Part shown: piece by piece, positions 44,783 to 56,779 of the stretch
Layout: each line of letters opens with the position of its first letter
Numbering within the stretch: the stretch's first letter is position 1
Assembly: GCF_029227915.1 (NCBI RefSeq)
Contig: NC_079876.1
Location: forward strand, 29,609,828-29,673,827
Source: Hydractinia symbiolongicarpus
Lineage: Eukaryota > Cnidaria > Hydrozoa > Anthoathecata > Hydractiniidae
DNA: 64,000 nucleotides
Direction of reading: 5' to 3'
Position numbers and translations under genes: made by a program
The notes under the pieces: generated by a model
What the model saw: only the letters and a program-made list of their open reading frames with translations
Told to the model about the DNA's origin: nothing
Database searches by the model: none

Positions 44783-44865
44783 TACCAGAGGTGGGGTTCG
44801 AACCCACGCGGACAATCGTCCATTGGAACTTAAGTCCAACGCCTTAACCACTCGGCCACGCTGGT
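44783..44865 (-). tRNA. tRNA-Leu(UAA)-like copy 94, class A
   Basis: Acceptor mismatch C6/U67; diverged trailer without T4. Confidence 0.6.
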
Positions 44866-45005
44866 TGAATTTTCAGGTTACCAAGGTTACTTGAACTTGG
44901 AAAACGTGGGATAATTCAACACAACGTGTCATGTTAACACATTTCCACGGTTAAAACTCTCCAAGCATCCCTCAATCTTCTTATCACTCAGGTTAGCCTA
45001 GCTAA

Positions 45006-45088
45006 TACCAGAGGTGGGGTTCGAACCCATGCGGAAAATAGTCCATTGGAACTTAAGTCCAACGCCGTAACCACTCGGCCACCCTGGT
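45006..45088 (-). tRNA. tRNA-Leu(UAA)-like copy 95, class C
   Basis: A49/C65, C22, variable-stem mismatch; short monomer of 223 bp with a different junction. Confidence 0.5.
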
Positions 45089-45449
45089 TGAAATTTCAAG
45101 TTAATAAGGTTACTTGAACTTGGAAAAGTACTGGCAATGAATCTTATTATTTTAAATCGCGCAAGAGCATTACCGTTTGACGACCTTCAGATTTTTTTAT
45201 AATTTTCCATTTTGAAAGCTCAACAAAATGAATGGAGCTGTAAAAAAGGATGGTAATATTTGGGATTTGGAGTTTGAGATATGGAAGGCATTATTGCGCA
45301 TCGTGAAGTAACGGCTGGTAGAACTATTGGGGCTATTCTTTTTCGCCCTGTGGGATAATTCAACACAACCTATCATGTTAACACATTTCTACGGTTAAAA
45401 CTCGCCAAGCATCCCTCAATCTTCTTATCACACAGGTTAGCCTAGCTAA

Positions 45450-45532
45450 TACCAGAGATGGGGTTCGAACCCATGCGGACAATAGTCCATTGGAACTTAA
45501 GTCCAACGCCTTAACCACTCGGCCACCCTGGT
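45450..45532 (-). tRNA. trnL-UAA: tRNA-Leu(UAA) copy 96, class B
   Basis: Complete class B cloverleaf. Confidence 0.88.
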
Positions 45533-45903
45533 TGAAATTTCAAGTTAATAAGGTTACTTGAACTTGGAAAAAGAACTGGCAATGAATCTTATTATTTTAA
45601 ATCGCGCAAGAGCATTACCATTTGACGACCTTCAGATTTTTCAATAATTTGCCGTTTTGATAACTCAACAGATTGACTGGAACTGCAAAAAATTATGGCA
45701 ATATCTGTGATTTTGAGTTTGAAAGTTTGAGACATGGAAGGAATAATTGCGCATTGCGAAATAACGGCTGGTACAACTATTGCAGCTGTTCTACCTCTCC
45801 AAGTTCGATACTTCGCCACAACGTGTCATGGCAAACACATTTCCACGATTAAAACTCTACAAGCATCCTTCAATCTTCTTATCACACAGGTTAGCCTAGC
45901 TAA

Positions 45904-45986
45904 TACCAGAGGTGGGGTTCGAACACACGCGGACAATCGTCCATTGGAACTTAAGTCCAACGCCTTAACCACTCGGCCACCCTGGT
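45904..45986 (-). tRNA. tRNA-Leu(UAA)-like copy 97, A-prime
   Basis: U52/C62 mismatch only. Confidence 0.65.
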
Positions 45987-46356
45987 TGAACATTCAGGTT
46001 AATAAGGTTACTTGAATTTGGAAAGGGTACGGGAAATGAACCTTGGTATTCAAAATCGTCCAAGAGCATTACCATTTGACAACCTTCAGAGTTTGCAATA
46101 ATTTGCCGCTTTGATAACTCAACAAAATGAATGGAACCGCAAGATGGGATGGTAATATCTGGGATTTTGAGCTTGAAAGTTTGAGATATGGAAGGCATAA
46201 TTGCGCATCGTGAAATAACGGCTTGTAGAATTATTGGTGCTATTCCATTTCGCCATGTGCGATATTTCACCACAAGGTATCATGTTAACGCATTTCCACG
46301 GTTAAAGCTCTCAAAGCGTCCCTCAATCTTCTTATCACACAGGTTAGCCTAGCTAA

Positions 46357-46439
46357 TACCAGAGATGGGGTTCGAACCCATGCGGACAATAGTCCATTGG
46401 AACTTAAGTCCAACGCCTTAACCACTCGGCCACCCTGGT
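46357..46439 (-). tRNA. trnL-UAA: tRNA-Leu(UAA) copy 98, class B
   Basis: Complete, although its trailer is of the lineage usually joined to class A, so it looks recombinant. Confidence 0.88.
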
Positions 46440-46810
46440 TGAAATTTCAAGTTAATAAGGTTACTTGAACTTGGAAAAAGAACTGGCAATGAATCTTATT
46501 ATTTTAAATCGCGCAAGAGCATTACCATTTGACGACCTTCAGATTTTTCAATAATTTGCCGTTTTGATAACTCAACAGATTGACTGGAACTGCAAAAAAT
46601 TATGGCAATATCTGTGATTTTGAGTTTGAAAGTTTGAGACATGGAAGGAATAATTGCGCATTGCGAAATAACGGCTGGTACAACTATTGCAGCTGTTCTA
46701 CCTCTCCAAGTTCGATACTTCGCCACAACGTGTCATGGCAAACACATTTCCACGATTAAAACTCTACAAGCATCCTTCAATCTTCTTATCACACAGGTTA
46801 GCCTAGCTAA

Positions 46811-46893
46811 TACCAGAGGTGGGGTTCGAACACACGCGGACAATCGTCCATTGGAACTTAAGTCCAACGCCTTAACCACTCGGCCACCCTGGT
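46811..46893 (-). tRNA. tRNA-Leu(UAA)-like copy 99, A-prime
   Basis: Copy 97 at +907. Confidence 0.65.
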
Positions 46894-47263
46894 TGAACAT
46901 TCAGGTTAATAAGGTTACTTGAATTTGGAAAGGGTACGGGAAATGAACCTTGGTATTCAAAATCGCCCAAGAGCATTACCATTTGACAACCTTCAGAGTT
47001 TGCAATAATTTGCCGCTTTGATAACTCAACAAAATGAATGGAACCGCAAGATGGGATGGTAATATCTGGGATTTTGAGCTTGAAAGTTTGAGATATGGAA
47101 GGCATAATTGCGCATCGTGAAATAACGGCTTGTAGAATTATTGGTGCTATTCCATTTCGCCATGTGCGATATTTCACCACAAGGTATCATGTTAACGCAT
47201 TTCCACGGTTAAAGCTCTCAAAGCGTCCCTCAATCTTCTTATCACACAGGTTAGCCTAGCTAA

Positions 47264-47346
47264 TACCAGAGGTGGGGTTCGAACCCACGCGGACAATCGT
47301 CCATTGGAACTTAAGTTCAACGCCTTAACCACTTGGCCACCCTGGT
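47264..47346 (-). tRNA. tRNA-Leu(UAA)-like copy 100, class A
   Basis: A13 and an A30/C40 mismatch in the anticodon stem. Confidence 0.6.
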
Positions 47347-47717
47347 TGAAATTTCAGGTTAATAAGGTTACTTGAACTTGAAAAAAGTACTGGGAATGAA
47401 CCTTAGTATTTTAAATCGCGCAAGAGCATTAACATCTGTCGATCTTCTTATTTCTTTAATAATTTGCCGTTTTGATAATTCAACAAATTGACTGGAACTG
47501 CAAAAAGGGATGGTAATATTTGGGATTTTGAGTTTGAAAATTTGAGAAATGGAAGGAATAATTGCGCATTGTGAAATAACGGCTGGTACAACCATTGCAG
47601 TTGTTCTATTTCTCCAGGTTCGATACTTCGCCAGAACGTGTCATGGCAAACACATTTCCACGTTTAAATTCTCCAAGCATCCTTCAATAAACTTATCACC
47701 GAGATAAACCTAGCTAA

Positions 47718-47800
47718 TACCAGAGGTGGGGTTCGAACCCACGCGGACAATCATCCATTGGAACTTAAGTCCAACGCCTTAACCACTCGGCCACGCTGGT
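47718..47800 (-). tRNA. tRNA-Leu(UAA)-like copy 101, class A
   Basis: C6/U67 acceptor mismatch and a wobble in the variable stem. Confidence 0.6.
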
Positions 47801-48170
47801 TGAATTTTCAGGTTACCAAGGTTACTTGAACTTGGAAAACGTACTGGCAATGAACCTTAGTATTCAAAATCGCGCAAGAGCACTACCGTTTGACGACCTT
47901 CAGATTTTTCAATAATTTACACTTTTGATAACGCAACAAAATGAATGGAACTGCAAAATGGGATGGTAATATTTGGGATTTTAGGTTTGAAAGTGTCAGA
48001 TATGGAAGGCTTTATTGCGTATCGTGAAGTAACGGCTGGTAGAATTATTGGGGCTATTCTATTTCGCCCTGTGGGATAATTCAACACAACGTGTCATGTT
48101 AACACATTTCCACGGTTAAATCTCTCCAAGCATCCCTCAATATTGTTATCACACAGGTTAGCCTAGCTAA

Positions 48171-48252
48171 TACCAGAGGTGGGGTTCGAACCATGCGGAC
48201 AATAGTCCATTGGAACTTAAGTCCAACGCCTTAACCACTCGGCCACCCTGGT
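48171..48252 (-). pseudogene. tRNA-Leu(UAA)-like copy 102
   Basis: One base lost from the 5' strand of the T stem; trailer has only T3. Confidence 0.6.
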
Positions 48253-48623
48253 TGAAATGTAAAGTTAATAAGGTTACTTGAACTTGGAAAAAGTACTGGC
48301 AATGAATCTTATTATTTTAAATCGCGCAAGAGCATTACCATTTGACGACCTTCAGAGTTTTCAATAATTTGTCGCTTTGATAACCCAACAGATTGACTGG
48401 AACTGCAAAAAAGTATGGTAATATCTGTGATTTTGAGTTTGAAAGTTTGCGACATAGAAGGAATAATTGCGCATTGTGAAATAACGGCTGGTACAACTAT
48501 TGCAGTTGTTCTACCTCTCCAAGTTCGATACTTCGCCACAACGTGTCATAACAAACACATTTCCACAATTAAAACTCTACAAGCATCCCTCAATCTTCCT
48601 ATCACATAGGTTAGCATAGCTAA

Positions 48624-48706
48624 TACCAGAGGTGGGGTTCGAACACACGCGGACAATCGTCCATTAAAACTTAAGTCCAACGCCTTAACCACTCGGCCAC
48701 CCTGGT
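48624..48706 (-). pseudogene. tRNA-Leu(UAA)-like copy 103, A-prime
   Basis: U52 and two changes that open the anticodon stem. Confidence 0.6.
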
Positions 48707-49076
48707 TGAACATTCAGGTTAATAAGTTTACTTGAATTTGGAAAGGGTACGGGAAATGAACCTTGGTATTCTAAATTGCCCAAGAGCATTACCATTTGAC
48801 GACCTTCAGAGTTTTCAATAATTTGCCGTTTTGATAACTCAACAAAATGAATGGAACTGCAAGATGGGATGGTAATATCTGGAATTTTGAGCTTGACAGT
48901 TTGGGATATGGAAGGCATAATTGCGCATCGTGAAAAAACGGCTTGTAGAATTATTGGTGCTATTCCATTTCGCCATGTGCGATATTTCACCACAAGGTAT
49001 CATGTTAAGGCATTTCCACGGTTAAAACTCTCCAAGCGTCCCTCAATCTTCTTATCACACAGGTTAGCCTAGCTAA

Positions 49077-49159
49077 TACCAGAGGTGGGGTTCGAACCCA
49101 CGCAGACAATCGTCCACTGGAACTTAAGTCCAACGCCTTAACCACTCGGCCACCCTGGT
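49077..49159 (-). tRNA. trnL-UAA: tRNA-Leu(UAA) copy 104, class A variant
   Basis: All stems pair with U27-G43 and a variable-stem G-U wobble. Confidence 0.75.
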
Positions 49160-49282
49160 TGAAATTTCAGGTTAATAAGGTTACTTGATCTTGGAAAACA
49201 AGGTATCATGTTAACACATTTCCACGGTTAAAACTCTCAAAGCGTCCCTCAATCTTCTTATCACACAGGTTAGCCTAGCTAA

Positions 49283-49365
49283 TACCAGAGGTGGGGTTCG
49301 AACCCACGCGGACAATCTTCCATTGGAACTTAAGTCCAACGCCTTAACCACTCGGCCACCCTGGT
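49283..49365 (-). tRNA. trnL-UAA: tRNA-Leu(UAA) copy 105, class A
   Basis: One mismatch at the tip of the variable stem; short monomer. Confidence 0.75.
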
Positions 49366-49737
49366 TGAAATTTCAGGTTAATAAGGTTACTTGATCTTGA
49401 CAAAAGTACTGGGAATGAACCTTAGTATTTTAAATCGCGCAAAGAGCATTAACATCTGTCGATCTTCTTATTTCTTTAATAATTTGCCGTTTTGATAATT
49501 CAACAAATTGACTGGAACTGCAAAAAGGGATGGTAATATTTGGGATTTTGAGTTTGAAAATTTGAGAAATGGAAGGAATAATTGCGCATTGTGAAATAAC
49601 GGCTGGTACAACTATTGCAGTTGTTCTATTTCTCCAGGTTCGATACTTCGCCAGAACGTGTCATGGCAAACACATTTCCACGTTTAAATTCTCCAAGCAT
49701 CCTTCAATAATCTTATCACCGAGATAAACCTAGCTAA

Positions 49738-49820
49738 TACCAGAGGTGGGGTTCGAACCCACGCGGACAATCATCCATTGGAACTTAAGTCCAACGCCTT
49801 AACCACTCGGCCACGTTGGT
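49738..49820 (-). tRNA. tRNA-Leu(UAA)-like copy 106, class A
   Basis: Two adjacent acceptor mismatches (positions 5 and 6). Confidence 0.5.
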
Positions 49821-50190
49821 TGAATTTTCAGGTTACCAAGGTTACTTGAACTTGGAAAACGTACTGGCAATGAACCTTAGTATTCAAAATCGCGCAAGAG
49901 CACTACCGTTTGACGACCTTCAGATTTTTCAATAATTTACACTTTTGATAACGCAACAAAATGAATGGAACTGCAAAATGGGATGGTAATATTTGGGATT
50001 TTAGGTTTGAAAGTGTCAGATATGGAAGGCTTTATTGCGTATCGTGAAGTAACGGCTGGTAGAATTATTGGGGCTATTCTATTTCGCCCTGTGGGATAAT
50101 TCAACACAACGTGTCATGTTAACACATTTCCACGGTTAAATCTCTCCAAGCATCCCTCAATATTGTTATCACACAGGTTAGCCTAGCTAA

Positions 50191-50272
50191 TACCAGAGGT
50201 GGGGTTCGAACCATGCGGACAATAGTCCATTGGAACTTAAGTCCAACGCCTTAACCACTCGGCCACCCTGGT
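50191..50272 (-). pseudogene. tRNA-Leu(UAA)-like copy 107
   Basis: Copy 102 at +2020; one-base T-stem deletion. Confidence 0.6.
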
Positions 50273-50643
50273 TGAAATTTAAAGTTAATAAGGTTACTTG
50301 AACTTGGAAAAAGTACTGGCAATGAATCTTATTATTTTAAATCGCGCAAGAGCATTACCATTTGACGACCTTCAGAGTTTTCAATAATTTGTCGCTTTGA
50401 TAACCCAACAGATTGACTGGAACTGCAAAAAAGTATGGTAATATCTGTGATTTTGAGTTTGAAAGTTTGCGACATAGAAGGAATAATTGCGTATTGTGAA
50501 ATAACGGCTGGTACAACTATTGCAGTTGTTCTACCTCTCCAAGTTCGATACTTCGCCACAACGTGTCATAACAAACACATTTCCACGATTAAAACTCTAC
50601 AAGCATCCCTCAATCTTCTCATCACACAGGTAAGCCTAGCTAA

Positions 50644-50726
50644 TACCAGAGGTGGGGTTCGAACACACGCGTACAATCGTCCATTAAAACTTAAGTCCAA
50701 CGCCTTAACCACTCGGCCACCCTGGT
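50644..50726 (-). pseudogene. tRNA-Leu(UAA)-like copy 108, A-prime
   Basis: Copy 103 at +2020, plus a variable-stem change. Confidence 0.6.
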
Positions 50727-51096
50727 TGAACATTCAGGTTAATAAGTTTACTTGAATTTGGAAAGGGTACGGGAAATGAACCTTGGTATTCTAAATTGCC
50801 CAAGAGCATTACCATTTGACGACCTTCAGAGTTTTCAATAATTTGCCGTTTTGATAACTCAACAAAATGAATGGAACTGCAAGATGGGATGGTAATATCT
50901 GGAATTTTGAGCTTGACAGTTTGGGATATGGAAGGCATAATTGCGCATCGTGAAAAAACGGCTTGTAGAATTATTGGTGCTATTCCATTTCGCCATGTGC
51001 GATATTTCACCACAAGGTATCATGTTAAGGCATTTCCACGGTTAAAACTCTCCAAGCGTCCCTCAATCTTCTTATCACACAGGTTAGCCTAGCTAA

Positions 51097-51179
51097 TACC
51101 AGAGGTGGGGTTCGAACCCACGCAGACAATCGTCCACTGGAACTTAAGTCCAACGCCTTAACCACTCGGCCACCCTGGT
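51097..51179 (-). tRNA. trnL-UAA: tRNA-Leu(UAA) copy 109, class A variant
   Basis: Copy 104 at +2020; all stems pair with wobbles. Confidence 0.75.
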
Positions 51180-51302
51180 TGAAATTTCAGGTTAATAAGG
51201 TTACTTGATCTTGGAAAACAAGGTATCATGTTAACACATTTCCACGGTTAAAACTCTCCAAGCATCCCTCAATCTTCTTATCACACAGGTTAGCCTAGCT
51301 AA

Positions 51303-51385
51303 TACCAGAAGTGGGGTTCGAATCCATGCGGACAATAGTCCATTGGAACTTAAGTCCAACGCCTTAACCACTCGGCCACCCTGGT
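51303..51385 (-). tRNA. tRNA-Leu(UAA)-like copy 110, class D
   Basis: Two T-stem mismatches and two adjacent acceptor wobbles; D stem intact; short monomer. Confidence 0.5.
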
Positions 51386-51755
51386 TGAACATTCAGGTTA
51401 ATATGGTTACTTGAATTTGGAAAGGGTACGGGAAATGAACCTTTGTATTCTAAATCGCCCAAGAGCATTACCATTTGACGACCTTCAGACTTTTCTATAA
51501 TTTGCCGTTTTGTTAACTCAACAAAATGAAAGGAACTGCAAAATGGGATGGTAATATTTAGGATTTTGAGTTTGAAAGTTTCAGATATGGAAGGCATTAT
51601 TGCGTATCGTGAAGTAACGGCTGGTAGAATTATTGGGGCTATTCTATTTTGCCCTGAGGGATAATTCAACACAACGTATCATGTTAACACCTTTCCACGG
51701 ATAAAACTCTCCAAGCATCCCTCAATCTTCTTATCACACAGCTTAGCCTAGCTAA

Positions 51756-51838
51756 TACCAGAGGTGGAGTTCGAACCCATGCGGACAATAGTCCATTGGA
51801 ACTTAAGTCCAACGCCTTAACCACTCGGCCACCCTGGT
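51756..51838 (-). tRNA. tRNA-Leu(UAA)-like copy 111, class C
   Basis: A49/C65 mismatch with a G53-U61 wobble. Confidence 0.5.
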
Positions 51839-52207
51839 TGAAATTTCAAGTTAATAAGGTTACTTAAACTTGGAAAAAGTACTGGCAATGAATCTTATTA
51901 TTCTAATCGCGCAAGAGCATTACCATTTGACGAACTTCAGATTTTTTTATAATTTTCCATTTTGAAAGCTCAACAAAATGAATGGAACTGCAAAATGGGA
52001 TGGTAATATTTGGAATTTTAAGTTTGAAAGTGTCAGATATGGAAGGCATTATTGCGTATCGTGAAGTAACGGCTGATAGAATTATTGGGGCTATTCTATT
52101 TTACCCTGTGGGATAATTCAACGCAACGTGTCATGTTAACACATTTCCACGGTTAAAACTCTACAAGCATCCTTCAATCTTCTTATCACACAGGTTAGCC
52201 TAGCTAA

Positions 52208-52290
52208 TACCAGAGGTGGGGTTCGAACCCACGCGGACAATCGTCCATTGGAACTTAAGTCCAACGCCTTAACCACTCGGCCACCCTGGT
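52208..52290 (-). tRNA. trnL-UAA: tRNA-Leu(UAA) copy 112, class A
   Basis: Complete; its 5' flank is of the class B lineage. Confidence 0.9.
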
Positions 52291-52660
52291 TGAAATTTCA
52301 AGTTAATAAGGTTACTTGAACTTGGAAAAAGTACGGGAAATGAACCTTGGTATTCTAAATCACCCAAGAGCATTACCATTTGACGACCTTCAGATTTTTC
52401 AATAATTTGCCCTTTTGATAACTCAACAAAATGAATGGAACTGCAAAATGGGATGGTAATATTTGGGATTTTAAGTTTGAAAGTGTCAGATATGGAAGGC
52501 ATTATTGCGTATCGAGAAGTAACGGCTGGTAGAATTATTGGGGCTATTCTATTTTACCCTGTGGAATAATTCAACACAACGTGTCATGTTAACACATTTC
52601 CACGGTTAAAACTCTCCAAGCATCCCTCAATCTTCTTATCACACAGGTTAGCCTAGCTAC

Positions 52661-52743
52661 TACCAGAGATGGGGTTCGAACCCATGCGGACAATAGTCCA
52701 TTGGAACTTAAGTCCATCGCCTTAACCACTCGGCCACCCTGGT
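52661..52743 (-). tRNA. trnL-UAA: tRNA-Leu(UAA) copy 113, class B
   Basis: Only pair 27-43 at the end of the anticodon stem is lost. Confidence 0.7.
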
Positions 52744-53113
52744 TGAAATTTCAAGTTAATAAGGTTACTTGAACTTGGAAAAAGTACTGGCAATGAATCT
52801 TATTATTTTAAATCGCGCAAGAGCATTACCATTTGACGACCTTCAGATTTTTCAATAATTTGCCGTTTTGATAACTCAAGAAAATGAATGAAACCGCAAG
52901 ATGGGATGGTAATATCTGGGATTTTGAGCTTGAAAGTTTGAGATATGGAAGGCATTATTGCGTATCGTGAAGTAACGGCTGGTATAATTATTGGGGCTAT
53001 TCTATTTTGCCCTGTTGGATAATTCAACACAACGTATCATGTTAACACATTTCCACGGTTAAAACTCGCCAAGCGTCCCTCAATCTTCTTATCACACAGG
53101 TTAGCCTAGCTAA

Positions 53114-53196
53114 TACCAGAGGTGGGGTTCGAACCCACGCAGACAATCGTCCACTGGAACTTAAGTCCAACGCCTTAACCACTCGGCCACCCTGGT
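53114..53196 (-). tRNA. trnL-UAA: tRNA-Leu(UAA) copy 114, class A variant
   Basis: Same tRNA as copy 104, but with a class B-lineage trailer. Confidence 0.75.
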
Positions 53197-53319
53197 TGAA
53201 ATTTCAGGTTAATAAGGTTACTTGATCTTGGAAAACAAGGTATCATGTTAACACATTTCCACGGTTAAAACTCTCAAAGCGTCCCTCAATCTTCTTATCA
53301 CACAGGTTAGCCTAGCTAA

Positions 53320-53402
53320 TACCAGAGGTGGGGTTCGAACCCACGCGGACAATCGTCCATTGGAACTTAAGTCCAACGCCTTAACCACTCGGCCACCCTG
53401 GT
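53320..53402 (-). tRNA. trnL-UAA: tRNA-Leu(UAA) copy 115, class A
   Basis: Complete, in a short monomer; counterpart of copy 105 without its variable-stem mismatch. Confidence 0.88.
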
Positions 53403-53773
53403 TGAAATTTCAGGTTAATAAGGTTACTTGATCTTGACAAAAGTACTGGGAATGAACCTTAGTATTTTAAATCGCGCAAGAGCATTAACATCTGTCGATC
53501 TTCTTATTTCTTTAATAATTTGCCGTTTTGATAATTCAACAAATTGACTGGAACTGCAAAAAGGGATGGTAATATTTGGGATTTTGAGTTTGAAAATTTG
53601 AGAAATGGAAGGAATAATTGCGCATTGTGAAATAACGGCTGGTACAACTATTGCAGTTGTTCTATTTCTCCAGGTTCGATACTTCGCCAGAACGTGTCAT
53701 GGCAAACACATTTCCACGTTTAAATTCTCCAAGCATCCTTCAATAATCTTATCACCGAGATAAACCTAGCTAA

Positions 53774-53856
53774 TACCAGAGGTGGGGTTCGAACCCACGC
53801 GAACAATCATCCATTGGAACTTAAGTCCAACGCCTTAACCACTCGGCCACGTTGGT
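53774..53856 (-). tRNA. tRNA-Leu(UAA)-like copy 116, class A
   Basis: Copy 106 at +4036; two acceptor mismatches and variable-stem changes. Confidence 0.45.
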
Positions 53857-54226
53857 TGAATTTTCAGGTTACCAAGGTTACTTGAACTTGGAAAACGTAC
53901 TGGCAATGAACCTTAGTATTCAAAATCGCGCAAGAGCACTACCGTTTGACGACCTTCAGATTTTTCAATAATTTACACTTTTGATAACGCAACAAAATGA
54001 ATGGAACTGCAAAATGGGATGGTAATATTTGGGATTTTAGGTTTGAAAGTGTCAGATATGGAAGGCTTTATTGCGTATCGTGAAGTAACGGCTGGTAGAA
54101 TTATTGGGGCTATTCTATTTCGCCCTGTGGGATAATTCAACACAACGTGTCATGTTAACACATTTCCACGGTTAAATCTCTCCAAGCATCCCTCAATATT
54201 GTTATCACACAGGTTAGCCTAGCTAA

Positions 54227-54308
54227 TACCAGAGGTGGGGTTCGAACCATGCGGACAATAGTCCATTGGAACTTAAGTCCAACGCCTTAACCACTCGGCC
54301 ACCCTGGT
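54227..54308 (-). pseudogene. tRNA-Leu(UAA)-like copy 117
   Basis: Copy 107 at +4036; one-base T-stem deletion. Confidence 0.6.
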
Positions 54309-54679
54309 TGAAATTTAAAGTTAATAAGGTTACTTGAACTTGGAAAAAGTACTGGCAATGAATCTTATTATTTTAAATCGCGCAAGAGCATTACCATTTG
54401 ACGACCTTCAGAGTTTTCAATAATTTGTCGCTTTGATAACCCAACAGATTGACTGGAACTGCAAAAAAGTATGGTAATATCTGTGATTTTGAGTTTGAAA
54501 GTTTGCGACATAGAAGGAATAATTGCGTATTGTGAAATAACGGCTGGTACAACTATTGCAGTTGTTCTACCTCTCCAAGTTCGATACTTCGCCACAACGT
54601 GTCATAACAAACACATTTCCACGATTAAAACTCTACAAGCATCCCTCAATCTTCTCATCACACAGGTAAGCCTAGCTAA

Positions 54680-54762
54680 TACCAGAGGTGGGGTTCGAAC
54701 ACACGCGTACAATCGTCCATTAAAACTTAAGTCCAACGCCTTAACCACTCGGCCACCCTGGT
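54680..54762 (-). pseudogene. tRNA-Leu(UAA)-like copy 118, A-prime
   Basis: Copy 108 at +4036; opened anticodon stem. Confidence 0.6.
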
Positions 54763-55132
54763 TGAACATTCAGGTTAATAAGTTTACTTGAATTTGGAAA
54801 GGGTACGGGAAATGAACCTTGGTATTCTAAATTGCCCAAGAGCATTACCATTTGACGACCTTCAGAGTTTTCAATAATTTGCCGTTTTGATAACTCAACA
54901 AAATGAATGGAACTGCAAGATGGGATGGTAATATCTGGAATTTTGAGCTTGACAGTTTGGGATATGGAAGGCATAATTGCGCATCGTGAAAAAACGGCTT
55001 GTAGAATTATTGGTGCTATTCCATTTCGCCATGTGCGATATTTCACCACAAGGTATCATGTTAAGGCATTTCCACGGTTAAAACTCTCCAAGCGTCCCTC
55101 AATCTTCTTATCACACAGGTTAGCCTAGCTAA

Positions 55133-55215
55133 TACCAGAGGTGGGGTTCGAACCCACGCAGACAATCGTCCACTGGAACTTAAGCCCAACGCCTTAACCA
55201 CTCGGCCACCCTGGT
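55133..55215 (-). tRNA. trnL-UAA: tRNA-Leu(UAA) copy 119, class A variant
   Basis: Copy 109 at +4036 with an added G31-U39 wobble. Confidence 0.7.
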
Positions 55216-55338
55216 TGAAATTTCAGGTTAATAAGGTTACTTGATCTTGGAAAACAAGGTATCATGTTAACACATTTCCACGGTTAAAACTCTCCAAGCA
55301 TCCCTCAATCTTCTTATCACACAGGTTAGCCTAGCTAA

Positions 55339-55421
55339 TACCAGAAGTGGGGTTCGAATCCATGCGGACAATAGTCCATTGGAACTTAAGTCCAACGCCT
55401 TAACCACTCGGCCACCCTGGT
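55339..55421 (-). tRNA. tRNA-Leu(UAA)-like copy 120, class D
   Basis: Copy 110 at +4036. Confidence 0.5.
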
Positions 55422-55791
55422 TGAACATTCAGGTTAATATGGTTACTTGAATTTGGAAAGGGTACGGGAAATGAACCTTTGTATTCTAAATCGCCCAAGA
55501 GCATTACCATTTGACGACCTTCAGACTTTTCTATAATTTGCCGTTTTGTTAACTCAACAAAATGAAAGGAACTGCAAAATGGGATGGTAATATTTAGGAT
55601 TTTGAGTTTGAAAGTTTCAGATATGGAAAGCATTATTGCGTATCGTGAAGTAACGGCTGGTAGAATTATTGGGGCTATTCTATTTTGCCCTGAGGGATAA
55701 TTCAACACAACGTATCATGTTAACACCTTTCCACGGATAAAACTCTCCAAGCATCCCTCAATCTTCTTATCACACAGGTTAGCCTAGCTAA

Positions 55792-55874
55792 TACCAGAGG
55801 TGGAGTTCGAACCCATGCGGACAATAGTCCATTGGAACTTAAGTCCAACGCCTTAACCACTCGGCCACCCTGGT
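55792..55874 (-). tRNA. tRNA-Leu(UAA)-like copy 121, class C
   Basis: Copy 111 at +4036. Confidence 0.5.
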
Positions 55875-56243
55875 TGAAATTTCAAGTTAATAAGGTTACT
55901 TAAACTTGGAAAAAGTACTGGCAATGAATCTTATTATTCTAATCGCGCAAGAGCATTACCATTTGACGAACTTCAGATTTTTTTATAATTTTCCATTTTG
56001 AAAGCTCAACAAAATGAATGGAACTGCAAAATGGGATGGTAATATTTGGAATTTTAAGTTTGAAAGTGTCAGATATGGAAGGCATTATTGCGTATCGTGA
56101 AGTAACGGCTGATAGAATTATTGGGGCTATTCTATTTTACCCTGTGGGATAATTCAACGCAACGTGTCATGTTAACACATTTCCACGGTTAAAACTCTCC
56201 AAGCATCCCTCAATCTTCTTATCACGCAGGTCAGCCTAGCTAA

Positions 56244-56326
56244 TACCAGAGGTGGGGTTCGAACCCATGCGGACAATAGTCCATTGGAACTTAAGTCCAA
56301 CGCCTTAACCACTCGGCCACCCTGGT
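56244..56326 (-). tRNA. tRNA-Leu(UAA)-like copy 122, class C
   Basis: A49/C65 is the only mismatch; the cleanest class C copy. Confidence 0.65.
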
Positions 56327-56696
56327 TGAAATTTCAAGTTAATAAGGTTACTTGAACTTGGAAAAAGTACTGGCAATGAATCTTATTATTTTAAATCGCG
56401 CAAGAGCATTACCATTTGACGACCTTCAGACTTTTCTATAATTTGCCGTTTTGATAACTCAACAAAATGAATGGAACTGCAAAATGGGATTGTAATATTT
56501 GGGATTTTAAGTTTGAAAGAGTCAGATATGGAAGGCATTATTGCGTATCGAGAAGTAACGGCTGGTAGAATTATTGGGGCTATTCTATTTTACCCTGGGG
56601 GATAATTCAACACAACGTGTCATGTTAACACATTTCCACGGTTAAAACTCTACAAGCATCCCTCAATCTTCTTATCACACAGGTTAGCCTAGCTAA

Positions 56697-56779
56697 TACC
56701 AGAGGTGGGGTTCGAACCCACGCGGACAATCGTCCATTGGAACTTAAGTCCAACGCCTTAACCACGCGGCCACCCTGGT
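56697..56779 (-). tRNA. tRNA-Leu(UAA)-like copy 123, class A
   Basis: The invariant A14 is C, which alters the A box; stems otherwise pair. Confidence 0.6.

Larger units (their letters stand above)
45450..47263. repeat. 907-bp dimer, two tandem units
   Basis: tRNA copies at 45450 and 45904 recur at 46357 and 46811, all offset by 907 bp, with near-identical spacers. Confidence 0.85.
47718..56243. repeat. Nested 2020-bp and 4036-bp duplications
   Basis: Copies 101-104 recur at +2020 as copies 106-109, and copies 106-111 recur at +4036 as copies 116-121. Shared marks include the one-base T-arm deletion (copies 102, 107, 117) and the altered anticodon stem (copies 103, 108, 118). A diverged relative of the same series lies at 60768-62415. 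Confidence 0.85.
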
